This document shows positions 1 to 8,799 of a stretch of DNA of 46,207 nt, in pieces. This DNA is from Chloroflexota bacterium (GTDB lineage: Bacteria; Chloroflexota; Anaerolineae; JAAYEA01). Where the stretch lies: positions 1 to 46,207 of the forward strand of contig JAAYEA010000371.1 in NCBI GenBank assembly GCA_012689325.1, given 5' to 3'. The notes beneath the pieces were generated by a model, which did no database searches, was not told the DNA's origin, and worked only from the letters and a program-made list of their open reading frames with translations. Every line of letters begins with the position of its first letter. Position 1 is the stretch's first letter. The position numbers and the translations under genes were made by a program.

Positions 1-886
1 TGATCCCCGCCATGCCCTGCAGCGCGCCGGCGACCGACCCGGCCATGGTGGCCATGGTGTCGGCATCGCGCCCCAGGTTGGCGCCGAAGGTGACGGCTTT
101 CTCCGTATCGCCGTCAGACAGCCACAGCACAGCCAGGGTCAGCGGGATCGTCTCCCGCGAGTCGCACGGGATGCCGCAGAAGAAGCGCGACTCTTGGGCA
201 TAGACTGCCTGTCGGAAGGCGCGGTAGTCGCCTAGCTCCGCGGCCAGCGCCAGCGCTGCGGCGATCCGTTCCCGCATCTCCCGCCCGCTCAGCGGCAGGA
301 TTACGCTCTGCGCCGCGTCCAGCACGCTAGAGATGGTAGCTCCCGGCAGGAAGGCCGCGGCCACCGCGGCGGCCATGGCGGCTGCTCCGTCGGTGCAAAA
401 GGCCACATCGTGGGTGTGGATGAGCGAGGCCAGGTTATAGGCCTGCTGCGCCGCTTGCCGCGGGTTGCAGGCGTTGACGATGCCCACCGGCGAGATCGCC
501 ATGGCCGAGCTGGAGCTGGGCATGTTGCCGAGGGCGGCCATGCGCGGCACGCTGTGGCGGCGGACCTTGTGCGCGGTGTGCAGCACCGAGATAAAGAACT
601 TGGCCACCTTGGGGCCAAAGATCGCCTGCCAGTCGTCTAGCCAGGTCTGGGCCCAATCGTCGAGTGTGGCGTAGCCGTCGCTGCGGATGAGCGCCTCGGC
701 AAGCAGGCTCTTCATCACCGTGTCGTCGGTCCCGCTGCCTTCGAAATCAGCGATCCAGCCGTACTGGGCCTCGATCTGCTGATAGTGCTTGCCTTCGCTC
801 GGCGTGCCCATGGCGTCGCCCACCAGGCCGCCCAGCAGGCAGGCCAATGCCTTGTCGTAGAGGACCGTCGCGCGCAGATCGGTCAT
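1..886 (-). CDS. ADP-ribosylglycohydrolase family protein (partial, C-terminus beyond the left edge)
   Basis: The reading frame is open from an ATG at 886 to the window edge, giving 295 visible residues. The N-terminus has the family signature GDAMGTPSEG near residues 24-33, followed by GTDDTVM, the paired-aspartate magnesium site. Near the visible C-terminus is GRDADTMA, matching the second metal motif (usually GGDTDT). Known members remove ADP-ribose from proteins or small molecules, or hydrolyse related N-glycosides, using two Mg ions in the cytoplasm. The start overlaps the stop of the transketolase C-subunit by 4 bases (ATGA), so translation is probably coupled. Its operon partners suggest a role in pentose or nucleoside metabolism, but that is inference; the substrate cannot be read from sequence. 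Confidence 0.85.
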   Translation of the reverse strand, partial: MTDLRATVLYDKALACLLGGLVGDAMGTPSEGKHYQQIEAQYGWIADFEGSGTDDTVMKSLLAEALIRSDGYATLDDWAQTWLDDWQAIFGPKVAKFFISVLHTAHKVRRHSVPRMAALGNMPSSSSAMAISPVGIVNACNPRQAAQQAYNLASLIHTHDVAFCTDGAAAMAAAVAAAFLPGATISSVLDAAQSVILPLSGREMRERIAAALALAAELGDYRAFRQAVYAQESRFFCGIPCDSRETIPLTLAVLWLSDGDTEKAVTFGANLGRDADTMATMAGSVAGALQGMAGI

Positions 887-1833
887 CCCACTCTCTCCTT
901 GGCGGCCAGCGCCGCTTGCGCCGCCTTGACGATGTCGGCCGCGGCCATGCCGTAGCGATCCAGCAGGTCCGCGTAGGGCCCCGTCTCGGCAAAGCGGTCG
1001 GCCAACCCAACCCGCTTGACGGGGACGGGATGGCGGTCGGCAACCAGCTCGGCCACGGCGCCGCCCAACCCGCCCACGATGCTGTGCTCCTCGGCAGTCA
1101 CGATGGCGCCCGTCTCGCGACAGGCGGCCAGCACCGTCTCCTCGTCCAGCGGCTTGATGGTGTGCAGGTCCAGCACCCGCGCCTGGATGCCGCCGGCGGC
1201 CAGCTCTCCCGCTGCCGCCAGGCAGCGGCTCACCATGATGCCGGAGCCGATCAGCGTCACATCGCGACCCTCCCGGGCGACGATCGCTTGGCCCAGCACC
1301 GGGGCGCAATCGTCGCCATAGAGCACCGGCACCTCGTTGCGGTTCAGTCGCATGTACACCGGCCCCGACCAGTCCGCCACCTGGGGCAGCAGCTTGGTCA
1401 GCGTGACCGGGTCGCTGGGGACGACGATGGTCATGTTGGGCAGCGCGCGCATGATGGCGACATCGGTGATGGAGTGGTGGGTGGGGCCATCGAACGAGTC
1501 GGAGAGGCCGCCATAGGCGCCCATGAGCTTCACGTGGGCCCCGCCATAGCAGAGATGGGAGCGCACCATCTCCAGGGCGCGGGTGGCAAAAAGGAAGGCA
1601 AAGGTATTGGCGAAGGGGACCTTGCCGCTGAAGGCCAGGCCGGCCGCCACATCCACCAGCGACTGCTCGGCGATGCCCACGTTGAAGAAGCGGTCGGGGT
1701 AGGCGTCGCCGAACATATAGCTATGGTCCGAGTTGGCCACATCGGCGCTGAGCACCACGACGTCGGGGTGGGTGCGGCCCAGCTCCACCAGGGCCTTACC
1801 GTAGGCGATGCGCATGGAGATCATTTCTGCCAT
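883..1833 (-). CDS. Transketolase, C-terminal subunit
   Basis: This 316-residue protein covers the pyrimidine-binding and C-terminal domains of transketolase. Visible hallmarks are the NVGIAEQSLVDVAAGLA segment (the catalytic Glu that activates thiamine diphosphate), the THHSITDVAIMRALPNMT stretch, and a C-terminal domain with TAEEHSIVGGLG. It should act only together with the N-terminal subunit encoded immediately upstream, moving two-carbon ketol units between sugar phosphates. The start ATG at 1833 has GAGGAGGG nine bases upstream and lies inside the end of the upstream gene (13-base overlap). Split transketolases of this kind are common in bacteria and archaea, often in catabolic rather than core pentose-phosphate loci. 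Confidence 0.93.
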   Translation of the reverse strand: MAEMISMRIAYGKALVELGRTHPDVVVLSADVANSDHSYMFGDAYPDRFFNVGIAEQSLVDVAAGLAFSGKVPFANTFAFLFATRALEMVRSHLCYGGAHVKLMGAYGGLSDSFDGPTHHSITDVAIMRALPNMTIVVPSDPVTLTKLLPQVADWSGPVYMRLNRNEVPVLYGDDCAPVLGQAIVAREGRDVTLIGSGIMVSRCLAAAGELAAGGIQARVLDLHTIKPLDEETVLAACRETGAIVTAEEHSIVGGLGGAVAELVADRHPVPVKRVGLADRFAETGPYADLLDRYGMAAADIVKAAQAALAAKERVG

Positions 1834-2720
1834 GGTTTCAAACCCTCCTCGAGCTCGGCCAGCGCCTGCTCGTATTGCGCCTGGTTGGGCGGCGCGCCAT
1901 GCCAGCGGTGATCGTACTCCATGTAGCTGACCCCTTTTCCCTTGGTGGTGCGGGCGATGATCACCGACGGGCGGGCATGCACCTCATCGGCGCGGTCCAG
2001 GGCTCCCAGGATCTCGCCGACGTTGTGGCCGTCGATCTCTTGCACGTGCCAGTTGAAGGCGGCCCACTTGTCGGCGATAGGCTCGGTGGGCATCACGTCG
2101 GCGGTGGCGCCGGTCTGTTGGATGCCGTTGTAATCCACGATGGCGGTGAGGTTGCCCAGCCTATACTTGGCGGCGGTCATGACCCCCTCCCAGATCACGC
2201 CGGCGTTCAGCTCGCCATCGCCGAGGACCGTATAGACCTTCCAGGGGGAGGCTTGGGCGGAGGGGGCGGCGAAGGCGGAGGGCTTGGCGCGGGCGCGCGG
2301 GTCCATCTTGGCGGCCAGGCACATCCCCGCGCCGATGGCCACGCCGTGGCCTAGCGGGCCCGCGGCGACCTCGATGCCGGGGAGCTTGAGCCGGTCGGGG
2401 TGGCCCTGCAAGCGGCTGTCCAGGCGACGGAAGGACATCAGCTCCTCCACGGGGAAATAGCCGCGATAGGCCATCATGGTATAGAGCATGGCGCAGGCGT
2501 GGCCCTTGGAGAAGAGCAGCCGGTCGCGGTCGGGCCAGTCGGGGCGCTGGGGATCCAGGCGCAGGTGGTGGAAAAAGAGCGCGGCCAGGATCTCGGCGCA
2601 GGAAAGGGCCCCGCCCAGGTGGCCGGTCTGCCCAGCATAGATCATCTTGAGCACCTGGATGCGGGCCATCTGCGCCCGGGCCGAGATATCCACGATCAAC
2701 GATTCGGGGTGATAGTGCAT
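1821..2720 (-). CDS. Transketolase, N-terminal (thiamine diphosphate-binding) subunit
   Basis: This 299-residue protein carries the thiamine-diphosphate/Mg motif GDGELNAGVIWEG near the middle, followed by NLTAIVDYN. The N-terminal GHLGGALSCAEILAALFF and SKGHACAMLY segments are typical of transketolase. It binds the cofactor diphosphate and pairs with the C-terminal subunit, which supplies the activating glutamate. The ATG at 2720 is preceded by GGGAGG at an eight-base distance. It is the first gene of a three-gene unit (N-subunit, C-subunit, ADP-ribosylglycohydrolase) with a promoter at 2785-2812. Confidence 0.93.
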   Translation of the reverse strand: MHYHPESLIVDISARAQMARIQVLKMIYAGQTGHLGGALSCAEILAALFFHHLRLDPQRPDWPDRDRLLFSKGHACAMLYTMMAYRGYFPVEELMSFRRLDSRLQGHPDRLKLPGIEVAAGPLGHGVAIGAGMCLAAKMDPRARAKPSAFAAPSAQASPWKVYTVLGDGELNAGVIWEGVMTAAKYRLGNLTAIVDYNGIQQTGATADVMPTEPIADKWAAFNWHVQEIDGHNVGEILGALDRADEVHARPSVIIARTTKGKGVSYMEYDHRWHGAPPNQAQYEQALAELEEGLKPWQK

Positions 2721-2784
2721 GCTGGCGTCCTCCCAGACGGCGCATCCTTGCGCGGAGCGAGCAAGGACGCGTAAGGCTGGGCCG

Positions 2785-2812
2785 ATTGTACACGATTTCG
2801 CCAGGATGCCAA
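2785..2812 (-). promoter_or_regulatory. Promoter for the transketolase/ADP-ribosylglycohydrolase operon
   Basis: Read on the minus strand, TTGGCA (2812-2807) and TACAAT (2790-2785) are separated by 16 bases. The -10 lies about 65 bases before the start of the transketolase N-subunit. The leader contains an imperfect 10-bp hairpin (about 2743-2773, arms GCGTCCTTGC and GCAAGGATGC), of unknown role. Confidence 0.6.
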
Positions 2813-2834
2813 GGCAGAAGCTCGGGGGCTGCGC

Positions 2835-3719
2835 CTAGGGTTCCTCTTCGCCTCCCAGGGCTTGCTCGATCGCCGCCTCCAGCAGCTCCAGGAAGCGCGG
2901 GAAGGGCGTTCGCTGGTATTCCAGCGCGGCCTGAGACTCGGCGGTGTCGTACCAGTCAAAATAGCCGGGATGCTCGAGATAGCGGCCCTCGTTAGGAGGG
3001 AGGTCCCACACCGCATTGAAGGCAGCCACGTACTCGCGCCCCAGCATCCGCCAGGTGGGCCCGCCGGCGATGTTCCAGACCCGGCGAGTGACGCTTCTGG
3101 CCTCGACGGCGGCCACGAGCGCCGACACGACGTCGGTGCGGCAGATGAACTCGATGCGCTGTTCGGGCTGAAAGGGCCAGATGGCCGGCGGCTCCAGAAA
3201 AGCGGGGACCGACACGCCTGAAACGCGCAGCACGACGTGGGGCAGGCGCGTGGCCATCACCGCTCGCTCGGCGGCGATCTTGCTCTCGGCATAGATATCG
3301 GTGGCGCGGGTGGGCCAGGTGGTGCGCACCGGCGGCGCGGCGGCGGAGGTGTCGCCATAGACGCACACGGAGGAGCTCAACACCAGGCGCGCCTCGTGGT
3401 TGGCCTGCGCCAGCGCGCCCACCAGGTTGGCCGTGCCCTGCGCGTTGATCTCCAGGGTGGCCTGGCGGTCGCGCTCGCTGGCCGGCGGCAACAGCGCCGC
3501 CAGGTGAACCGCCGCGTCCACGCCGGCCACGGCCTGCCGGACGGCGTCCTGGTCGCGGATGTCGCCGCAGGCGATCTCGAGGCCCGAATGGCCCTCCAGC
3601 GGTCCAAAGTCACACGAAGACAGGTCGAACGCCCGGACGTGATGCCCGCGCGCCGCCAGGGCCACCGCCACCTCGCGCCCCACGCGCCCCGCGCCCCCCG
3701 TCACCAAGATAGCGTTCAT
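2835..3719 (-). CDS. NAD(P)-dependent epimerase/dehydratase (extended SDR)
   Basis: This 294-residue protein has the Rossmann motif TGGAGRVGREVA at the N-terminus and the active-site pair YAESK (Tyr and Lys of YxxxK) with the preceding SSSVCVYGD segment, as in the nucleotide-sugar epimerase/dehydratase branch. It probably oxidises or epimerises a sugar or sugar-derived substrate in the cytoplasm. Its start overlaps the end of the 120-residue unknown gene by 4 bases (ATGA), so the two are likely translationally coupled. It is the last gene of the minus-strand cluster that begins at 7551. The exact substrate cannot be assigned. Confidence 0.88.
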   Translation of the reverse strand: MNAILVTGGAGRVGREVAVALAARGHHVRAFDLSSCDFGPLEGHSGLEIACGDIRDQDAVRQAVAGVDAAVHLAALLPPASERDRQATLEINAQGTANLVGALAQANHEARLVLSSSVCVYGDTSAAAPPVRTTWPTRATDIYAESKIAAERAVMATRLPHVVLRVSGVSVPAFLEPPAIWPFQPEQRIEFICRTDVVSALVAAVEARSVTRRVWNIAGGPTWRMLGREYVAAFNAVWDLPPNEGRYLEHPGYFDWYDTAESQAALEYQRTPFPRFLELLEAAIEQALGGEEEP

Positions 3720-4078
3720 GTGATCGCCAGCCCCTGCATCTGCGAGCGCTCGTCCAGGGTCCGGGCGGCTTTGTTCAGCGCGTCGAGGGCGAGGCCGAGT
3801 TGCTGCGGGGCGCCCGGGGTCGGAGAAGCGCTGACTTGCAGGACCAGGGCGTCCAGTTTGTCGGCCTCTTCCTGGCAGCGCCGGACAAAGGGCGCTCCGG
3901 CCTTGGTCTTGACGAAGAAGCGGTCCGCGGCCGCGCGCAGGAGCGCCGCGATGCTCGCCAGCTTGGCCGCCGCCCCAGCCTTCCAGGCAGCGTCGAGGCC
4001 ATCCAGTTGGGCGAGGCCGTCGGCGGCGTGTTGCACCGCCTGCAGAGCGGCCTCGATCGGTTCCGCACCTTGTGCCAT
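3716..4078 (-). CDS. Uncharacterised small alpha-helical protein (120 aa)
   Basis: I do not recognise this family. The protein is rich in Ala, Leu and charged residues with heptad-like spacing, has no membrane segment or signal peptide, and contains one Cys and a Pro-rich bend (SPTPGAPQQ) about two thirds along. The start ATG at 4078 is chosen because GGAGG lies six bases upstream; the frame remains open further upstream into the DUF362 gene, but without a comparable site. It sits 43 bases after DUF362 and overlaps the following epimerase by 4 bases, so it is probably made in step with that enzyme. Confidence 0.7.
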   Translation of the reverse strand: MAQGAEPIEAALQAVQHAADGLAQLDGLDAAWKAGAAAKLASIAALLRAAADRFFVKTKAGAPFVRRCQEEADKLDALVLQVSASPTPGAPQQLGLALDALNKAARTLDERSQMQGLAIT

Positions 4079-4121
4079 GGTCACCTCCAATGGGGCGCTC
4101 GTCGGGGATGGTTTGGTTCGC

Positions 4122-5483
4122 TCAGTCGTCGTGCTGGGAGACCCGATCCAGGTCCACCTCGTCGGCGCGCTTGTAACCGCGCCCATCGTGCCGCTCGCGC
4201 GGGAAGGGATCATCCTTGGCGTAGAGAGGTTGAAACTTGGCTCGCGTGGAACGGCGGTCAGGGAACTGCCACAGGGTCCGGTCGGCCACCGGGTCGACGG
4301 TGACCATCTCGTAGTCCAGGCTGCCCAACCCGTTGAGCGAGCCCGTCACGAGCTGGATTTCCTCGCTCATGTCCTCGCGGCTGTGGGCAGAGACGGTGCT
4401 GAACTTGGGCGTTCCTGGCTCCTCCGCGCCATAGTCCTCCGCTGCCGATCCAGGCATGCCCTGGGAGGCGGCGGCCTTATCCACCGTGGCCTTGTCCAGG
4501 GCCACGGGGTCGCGGCCGGCAAAGACGCCCAGGTGGGGCACGATGGGCATATCCGCATAGCCCACGCAGTCGCAGGCCGGGGAGACGTCGATAGCCATGT
4601 TGATGAACCCCACCTTGCCGCGCCCCACGGTCTTGACCGCGGCCAGGCAGCCGTCGGCCATGGCGGCGCAAGCGGCGCGTTGGGTGATCTCGGGGCTATC
4701 GCAGACGCCGCACCAGGTGTTGGCCCCGCCGTGGCCGAGGCAATCGACGCAGTGCTCCCGATCCCACTCGATGGAGGTCTCGGTCACGTGAAAAAGGCCG
4801 TAAGGGCAGCAGCTCTCGCAAGCCTCCCAGCGGTCGCAGCCGGCGCGGCCTTTGCAGCGCTCGGGGTGGAAGTCGATGGCCACGCCAAAACCGTATTTGG
4901 GATGCCCGCCCATGTGCACGTTCATCTTGCCGCGCTTGGACTGCGCGCCGATGCCCAGGTTCTTGATCGAGCCGCCGATGACGCCGATCGGGTGCCCCTT
5001 AAAGTGGGTGAGAACGATCAGCACGTCCGCCAGCGCGATGGCTTTGGCGATGTAGGCCTCTTTGAGGATGTAGCCCTCCGGGAGGTCCACCAAGACGTCA
5101 TCGGTCCCGCTAAAGCCATCGGCGACGATGAAGGGGCAACCCAGGGTCGCCGAGGTGTAGCCGTTTCGCTCGGCGGTGATGAGGAGGTCCAGCGCCGTGG
5201 CGCGGGTGGAGAGCGTGGAATACGTCAGCGTGGTGGTATCGCAGACGAATGGCCGACCGCCAAGCGCCTTGATGCGGTCGGCCAACGTCCGCGCATAGAC
5301 TGGCCTGAGATAAGCCGTGTTGTTCCATTCGCCGCAGTGCAGCTTGATGGCCACAGCGTCGCCCGGCCGGATCATCTCGGCAAAGCCTGCGGCTTCAAAG
5401 ACGGTCACCATCTGTTGCACCAGACCTGACGCCGCAGAATGGCTGCGGCCATCCGTGCCCATCGTGTACACCTTGGAACCCAT
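4122..5483 (-). CDS. DUF362 iron-sulfur protein
   Basis: This 453-residue protein has the DUF362 core: an N-terminal KVYTMGTDGRS start, then VLIVLTHFKGHPIGVIGGS and IKNLGIG, the conserved glycine-rich segment. The middle holds two ferredoxin-like cysteine groups (CDRWEACESCCPYG and HCVDC...CGVCD), here spaced irregularly, so cluster number is uncertain. Proteins of this family are redox or flavin-linked and mostly uncharacterised. The start ATG at 5483 has AAAGGAGG seven bases upstream; longer upstream extension lacks a site. It lies between the Gfo/Idh/MocA oxidoreductase and the small unknown, suggesting an electron-transfer role in the same catabolic cluster (inference). Confidence 0.85.
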   Translation of the reverse strand: MGSKVYTMGTDGRSHSAASGLVQQMVTVFEAAGFAEMIRPGDAVAIKLHCGEWNNTAYLRPVYARTLADRIKALGGRPFVCDTTTLTYSTLSTRATALDLLITAERNGYTSATLGCPFIVADGFSGTDDVLVDLPEGYILKEAYIAKAIALADVLIVLTHFKGHPIGVIGGSIKNLGIGAQSKRGKMNVHMGGHPKYGFGVAIDFHPERCKGRAGCDRWEACESCCPYGLFHVTETSIEWDREHCVDCLGHGGANTWCGVCDSPEITQRAACAAMADGCLAAVKTVGRGKVGFINMAIDVSPACDCVGYADMPIVPHLGVFAGRDPVALDKATVDKAAASQGMPGSAAEDYGAEEPGTPKFSTVSAHSREDMSEEIQLVTGSLNGLGSLDYEMVTVDPVADRTLWQFPDRRSTRAKFQPLYAKDDPFPRERHDGRGYKRADEVDLDRVSQHDD

Positions 5484-5589
5484 GCAGGCCTCCTTTCGCG
5501 TACCGTGACATTCCCCGGGCCCGAGCGACCCCTGCCGCAAGCAGCAGACAGATCCAGCGGCCCACGCTGCCGCAGTAGGTTGTGCTATC

Positions 5590-6651
5590 CTATCCCATCT
5601 CCACCGGCTGCCTCGTCTGGTGCGCCAGCTTGAAGGCAGCGATAAAGTCCAGGGTGCGCAGGCACTCCTGCTGCCACCCAGAGACGTCCCTGCCCTCGCG
5701 AGCGCACTCGGCCCAATGCAGCATCTCGCCGCCCTTGTAGTTAAAGAAGGGGTCCGGCTCATGGCGCTGCATCCCGGCCTTGTTGTAGACCAGGAGGTTC
5801 TTGGAGGACCCGTTGGGAGCCGCCTCCCAGATGAGGGCGCCTTCGTCGCCCAGGATATCCGCCGGCGGGTGACCGTGGCAGCGGAAATCCGGCGAGAAAC
5901 GCAGGTCGATGGTGCCCATGGAGCCGTTTTGGAATTCGACCAGGCAAACGGCGTTGTCGATAAAGGGAATGCCCTGATGGTCGAGGTTGGCGGCGTAGGC
6001 CATAACCCGGCGGGGCTCGCTTTTCATCAGCCAGCGCATGGCATCAAAGACGTAATAGCCCATCTCGAACTCGGGCCCGCTCGCCATGGTGGGGTCGCTC
6101 TTCCAGCCTCCGAGCGTCAGGTGATGGTCGATGACCATGTGGCCGGAGAGAGGCTTGCCGATGGCGCCCTGCTCGATGAGCTGGTTGGCTTTGAGGTAGG
6201 TGGGGTGATAGCGCCAGGGCAGGCTGCCCACCAGCGCCTTGCCCCGCTGCTGGGCGGCTTCGAACATTTGCGCGGCCTCGTCGTGCTGGGAGGCGAAGGG
6301 CTTGGGGACGTAGACGTGCAGCCCCGCCTCCAGCGCCTTGAGGGCGTAGTGAAGGTGCAAATAGTCCTCGGTGCAGATGCAGACGCCATCCGGCCGTCCC
6401 TGCTCGACGAGCTCCTCGAACGTCTCGTAAGCGGGGACGCCATAGGTCTGCACGTACCCGGCGATGGTCTTGGGGTACTTGGTGAGCCAAGGCAAGTTCG
6501 TCGAGTCCTGGATGTACCGCTCTTCGCGGTCGAGATAGGTCATGCCAGCGAACTCGATGTCGGCGGGCGCCTCCTCTTTGAGCGCATCGGCAAAGATGAA
6601 GGTAAAAGACGAGGCGGCTCCGACGAGGCCAATGCGAAACGGCTTGGTCAT
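5590..6651 (-). CDS. Gfo/Idh/MocA-family oxidoreductase
   Basis: This 353-residue protein has an N-terminal Rossmann start (IGLVGAASSFTFIF), the VYVPKPFA segment in place of the family EKP motif (the Lys and Pro are kept), and a C-terminal alpha/beta domain. The family oxidises or reduces sugars, inositols and related polyols with NAD(P). The catalytic region DHHLTLGGWKSD is family-like, but the substrate is not evident. It follows the sugar isomerase by only 15 bases, consistent with one operon in which a ketose or inositol-like compound is oxidised and isomerised. Confidence 0.9.
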   Translation of the reverse strand: MTKPFRIGLVGAASSFTFIFADALKEEAPADIEFAGMTYLDREERYIQDSTNLPWLTKYPKTIAGYVQTYGVPAYETFEELVEQGRPDGVCICTEDYLHLHYALKALEAGLHVYVPKPFASQHDEAAQMFEAAQQRGKALVGSLPWRYHPTYLKANQLIEQGAIGKPLSGHMVIDHHLTLGGWKSDPTMASGPEFEMGYYVFDAMRWLMKSEPRRVMAYAANLDHQGIPFIDNAVCLVEFQNGSMGTIDLRFSPDFRCHGHPPADILGDEGALIWEAAPNGSSKNLLVYNKAGMQRHEPDPFFNYKGGEMLHWAECAREGRDVSGWQQECLRTLDFIAAFKLAHQTRQPVEMG

Positions 6652-6666
6652 GTTCTGTTCCTTTTC

Positions 6667-7551
6667 CTAGATAACGCCCTGCACTTCCGCGAGGACGCGG
6701 TTGAGGTTGCGCAGCGCGTCGATGGTGGCGGGTTGCAGCCAGCGGTGGCGAGGGTACATGCCGAAGAACAGGTGGGTCTCGATGGAGGCCACGCCGTCAT
6801 AGCCGTCGTCCAGCAACTGGCGAAAGATGTCGTGCCAGGGTATCTCGCCCAGGTCGATGTGGGTGCGTCCGGTCACGCGCGAGCGATCCTTCGGATCAAA
6901 GACCGCATCCTTGACGTGGATATCCCACACCAGGCCGCGGATCATGGGGTATTCGTCGGGCCAGGCGATGTGTCCATTTCCCCACGAGTTGGCGACGTCC
7001 CAGGAGACGCCCAGGTTATCGCTGCCCACGGCGTCGATGATGGCGCGAATCTCGGGGATGTTGCCGCTAAAGGTGACGCCCTCGGGCTCGATGGCCAGCT
7101 TGACGCCTTCCTCGGCGGCCCGCTTGCAGGCCCAGCGCATCCGCTCGACGATAACGGGCAGATAAGGCTCCAGAGGCGGACGGTTGGTCCTCCACTGCTC
7201 GCCTTTGCGGTATTCATCGGGGATGTGCATGGGGAAGACGCGCATCACCTTGCTGCCCCAGAGCTTGGCGAACTTTAAGTGGCGCTCCAGGATATCCTGG
7301 TGGAACTCCCAGTCCGCGGGGTCGGTGAGGCTGCACTTGCCGAACTGGGAGCCGATGGCCCAGACGCCGATGCCGTAGCGGTCCATCGCCGCCTTCATCT
7401 TGAGGGCGCCATCCATCTGCAGGTGGTTGATGTCGCTGCCGTACAGGCCCTCGCGCGGCGCGATATAGGGCACGCGGAGCTCGGCGCAGATGCGTACGGT
7501 CTCGTCGAAATCCAGGGACAGCTCGTCACTAAACACGCTGGAACGAATCAC
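6667..7551 (-). CDS. Sugar phosphate isomerase/epimerase (AP endonuclease-2-like TIM barrel)
   Basis: The 294-residue product has the xylose-isomerase-like TIM-barrel pattern: LAIEPEG, GVSWDVANSWGN, WDIHVKDA and VASIETH, in which Glu, Asp, His and Glu are the usual metal ligands. A GTG at 7551 is taken as start because AAGGAGG lies four bases upstream; an upstream extension of 26 codons is unlike the family and passes through a hairpin. Members isomerise or epimerise sugars, inosose or hydroxypyruvate. It leads the cluster with the Gfo/Idh/MocA enzyme, a pairing common in polyol and amino-sugar catabolism. Confidence 0.88.
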   Translation of the reverse strand: MIRSSVFSDELSLDFDETVRICAELRVPYIAPREGLYGSDINHLQMDGALKMKAAMDRYGIGVWAIGSQFGKCSLTDPADWEFHQDILERHLKFAKLWGSKVMRVFPMHIPDEYRKGEQWRTNRPPLEPYLPVIVERMRWACKRAAEEGVKLAIEPEGVTFSGNIPEIRAIIDAVGSDNLGVSWDVANSWGNGHIAWPDEYPMIRGLVWDIHVKDAVFDPKDRSRVTGRTHIDLGEIPWHDIFRQLLDDGYDGVASIETHLFFGMYPRHRWLQPATIDALRNLNRVLAEVQGVI

Positions 7552-7583
7552 GATTCCTCCTTGGGTTATGGATTGTCCGGAAC

Positions 7584-7646
7584 GGGGCGATCCAGATCGC
7601 CCCGAGGGCTTCAGACCCCTCTCGCTCAACCTTTGCTGAGCAGAGG
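7584..7646. other. Two intercistronic hairpins between the URO-D and isomerase genes
   Basis: Arms GGGGCGAT (7584-7591) and ATCGCCCC (7596-7603) form a perfect 8-bp stem with a four-base loop. A second stem pairs CCCTCTCGCTCA (7616-7627) with TGAGCAGAGGG (7636-7646), with one bulge. Neither is followed by a T-run on the minus strand, so these look more like processing or attenuation structures than strong terminators. Confidence 0.4.
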
Positions 7647-7699
7647 GAGATGCTGCGATGGCGCAGTCGCCGGTCTGCGCGCCAGGGCCCGCCGCGCTC

Positions 7700-8773
7700 C
7701 TATTGCTCGAACGTCCCGTATTCGCGACAGGCTTGCACCAGCGCGTCGATATTGGCGATGGGGACCTCCGGCTCTAGCACGTGGGTGGGCGAGATGATCA
7801 GGCCGCCATGCTGGCCGTACTTGGCGATGACCTGCTTGACCCGGGCGCGCACCTCGTCAGGGGTGCCCCAGGGCATGGTGGATTGGGTGCCGATGGTCCC
7901 GTCAAAGGTCAGGCGCTCGCCGTAGCGCTGGTGCAGCGCGTCCAGGTCCAGACACTCGGGCTGCAGGGGGTTGAGGATATCCACCCCCGCCTCGATGAGC
8001 TCGCCCACGATCTCGCTGATGTTGCCGTCACTGTGGTACCAGATCCGCGCCCCTGGGTGGATGTCTTTGACGGCCGCCCAGACCTTGGCCCAGCGCGAGA
8101 GCATCATCTTGCGCCACATGGGTATCGAGAAGGTCATGGCGCGCTGATTGGCCACATCGTCCCCGCAATGGATCCAGTCCGCGCCCGCCTTGGCGTAGGC
8201 CACCGCTTTGCACAGGTTCTGCTCGGCCAGGCGCTCCAGAAGGCACTCTGCCCAGGCGGGACGCTCGATCATGTCCATGAGGAACTCGGGGTAGCCGCGA
8301 ATCTGCCAGGCGGTCTCGTACATGTGGCCGATGCTGCCGATGGAGATCTTGCCTGCGGCGTGAGACTGCGCCGTGATGGCCGGCATATACGAGGTATCCC
8401 AAGCGGTCAGGTCATCTAGCGGATAGTTCTCGATGTCCGCCAGCGACCGCGCGTGGCGCAGGGGCGAGATGTAGCCCCAAAAGTGGTAGAGACCGCTGGG
8501 CGCCTGGGCCACGCCCCAGGAATTGATGGTGGTGCCGGGGGGCAGTTCTTCGCCCTCCCAGTAGGGGCGGTAATCGAGCGGCGCCAATCCCTCGGGGCGG
8601 CGCAGGGGCAGCCAGACACGCTGCAGGAAGCCATAGTGCTCGGCGATATCGGCGCTGCCGATGTGCTCCTGGACCCGCCTCTCCAGGTCGGCGGTGAACC
8701 CGGCATAATAGAGGATGCGCGCCGGGCGACGATGGGCAGTGGTGTCGGCAAAGACCTGAAGGTCGGTGGACAT
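7700..8773 (-). CDS. Uroporphyrinogen decarboxylase (URO-D)-family protein, methyltransferase-like
   Basis: This 357-residue protein has the URO-D/MtaA-type TIM barrel, with AGADWIHCGDDVANQ, IWYHSDGNISEIVGELIEAG and DILNPLQPE. In corrinoid methyltransferases such as MtaA and MtbA the equivalent of the HSDGN loop is a zinc-binding His-x-Cys; here the Cys is replaced by Asp. It is not a plausible heme-pathway HemE, since it stands alone in a catabolic region and the N-terminal arginine motif is absent. The ATG at 8773 is preceded by AGGAG seven bases away and by its own promoter. The substrate is unknown. Confidence 0.85.
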   Translation of the reverse strand: MSTDLQVFADTTAHRRPARILYYAGFTADLERRVQEHIGSADIAEHYGFLQRVWLPLRRPEGLAPLDYRPYWEGEELPPGTTINSWGVAQAPSGLYHFWGYISPLRHARSLADIENYPLDDLTAWDTSYMPAITAQSHAAGKISIGSIGHMYETAWQIRGYPEFLMDMIERPAWAECLLERLAEQNLCKAVAYAKAGADWIHCGDDVANQRAMTFSIPMWRKMMLSRWAKVWAAVKDIHPGARIWYHSDGNISEIVGELIEAGVDILNPLQPECLDLDALHQRYGERLTFDGTIGTQSTMPWGTPDEVRARVKQVIAKYGQHGGLIISPTHVLEPEVPIANIDALVQACREYGTFEQ

Positions 8774-8799
8774 GGGCCATCTCCTGCATGAGTTGCTCC

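Noticed and set aside
3237-5429. A 730-codon open frame on the plus strand
   Set aside because: It lies opposite the epimerase, the small unknown and DUF362, whose motifs and ribosome sites are convincing. Its own translation is a repetitive Gly/His/Arg/Val-rich product typical of an antisense frame in high-GC DNA.
5620-7278. A 552-codon open frame on the plus strand
   Set aside because: It is the complement of the Gfo/Idh/MocA and isomerase genes and has no recognisable motif or ribosome site.
7584-7646. Strong terminator for the URO-D gene at 7700
   Set aside because: The stems are good but no T-run follows on the minus strand, so they are listed only as hairpins.
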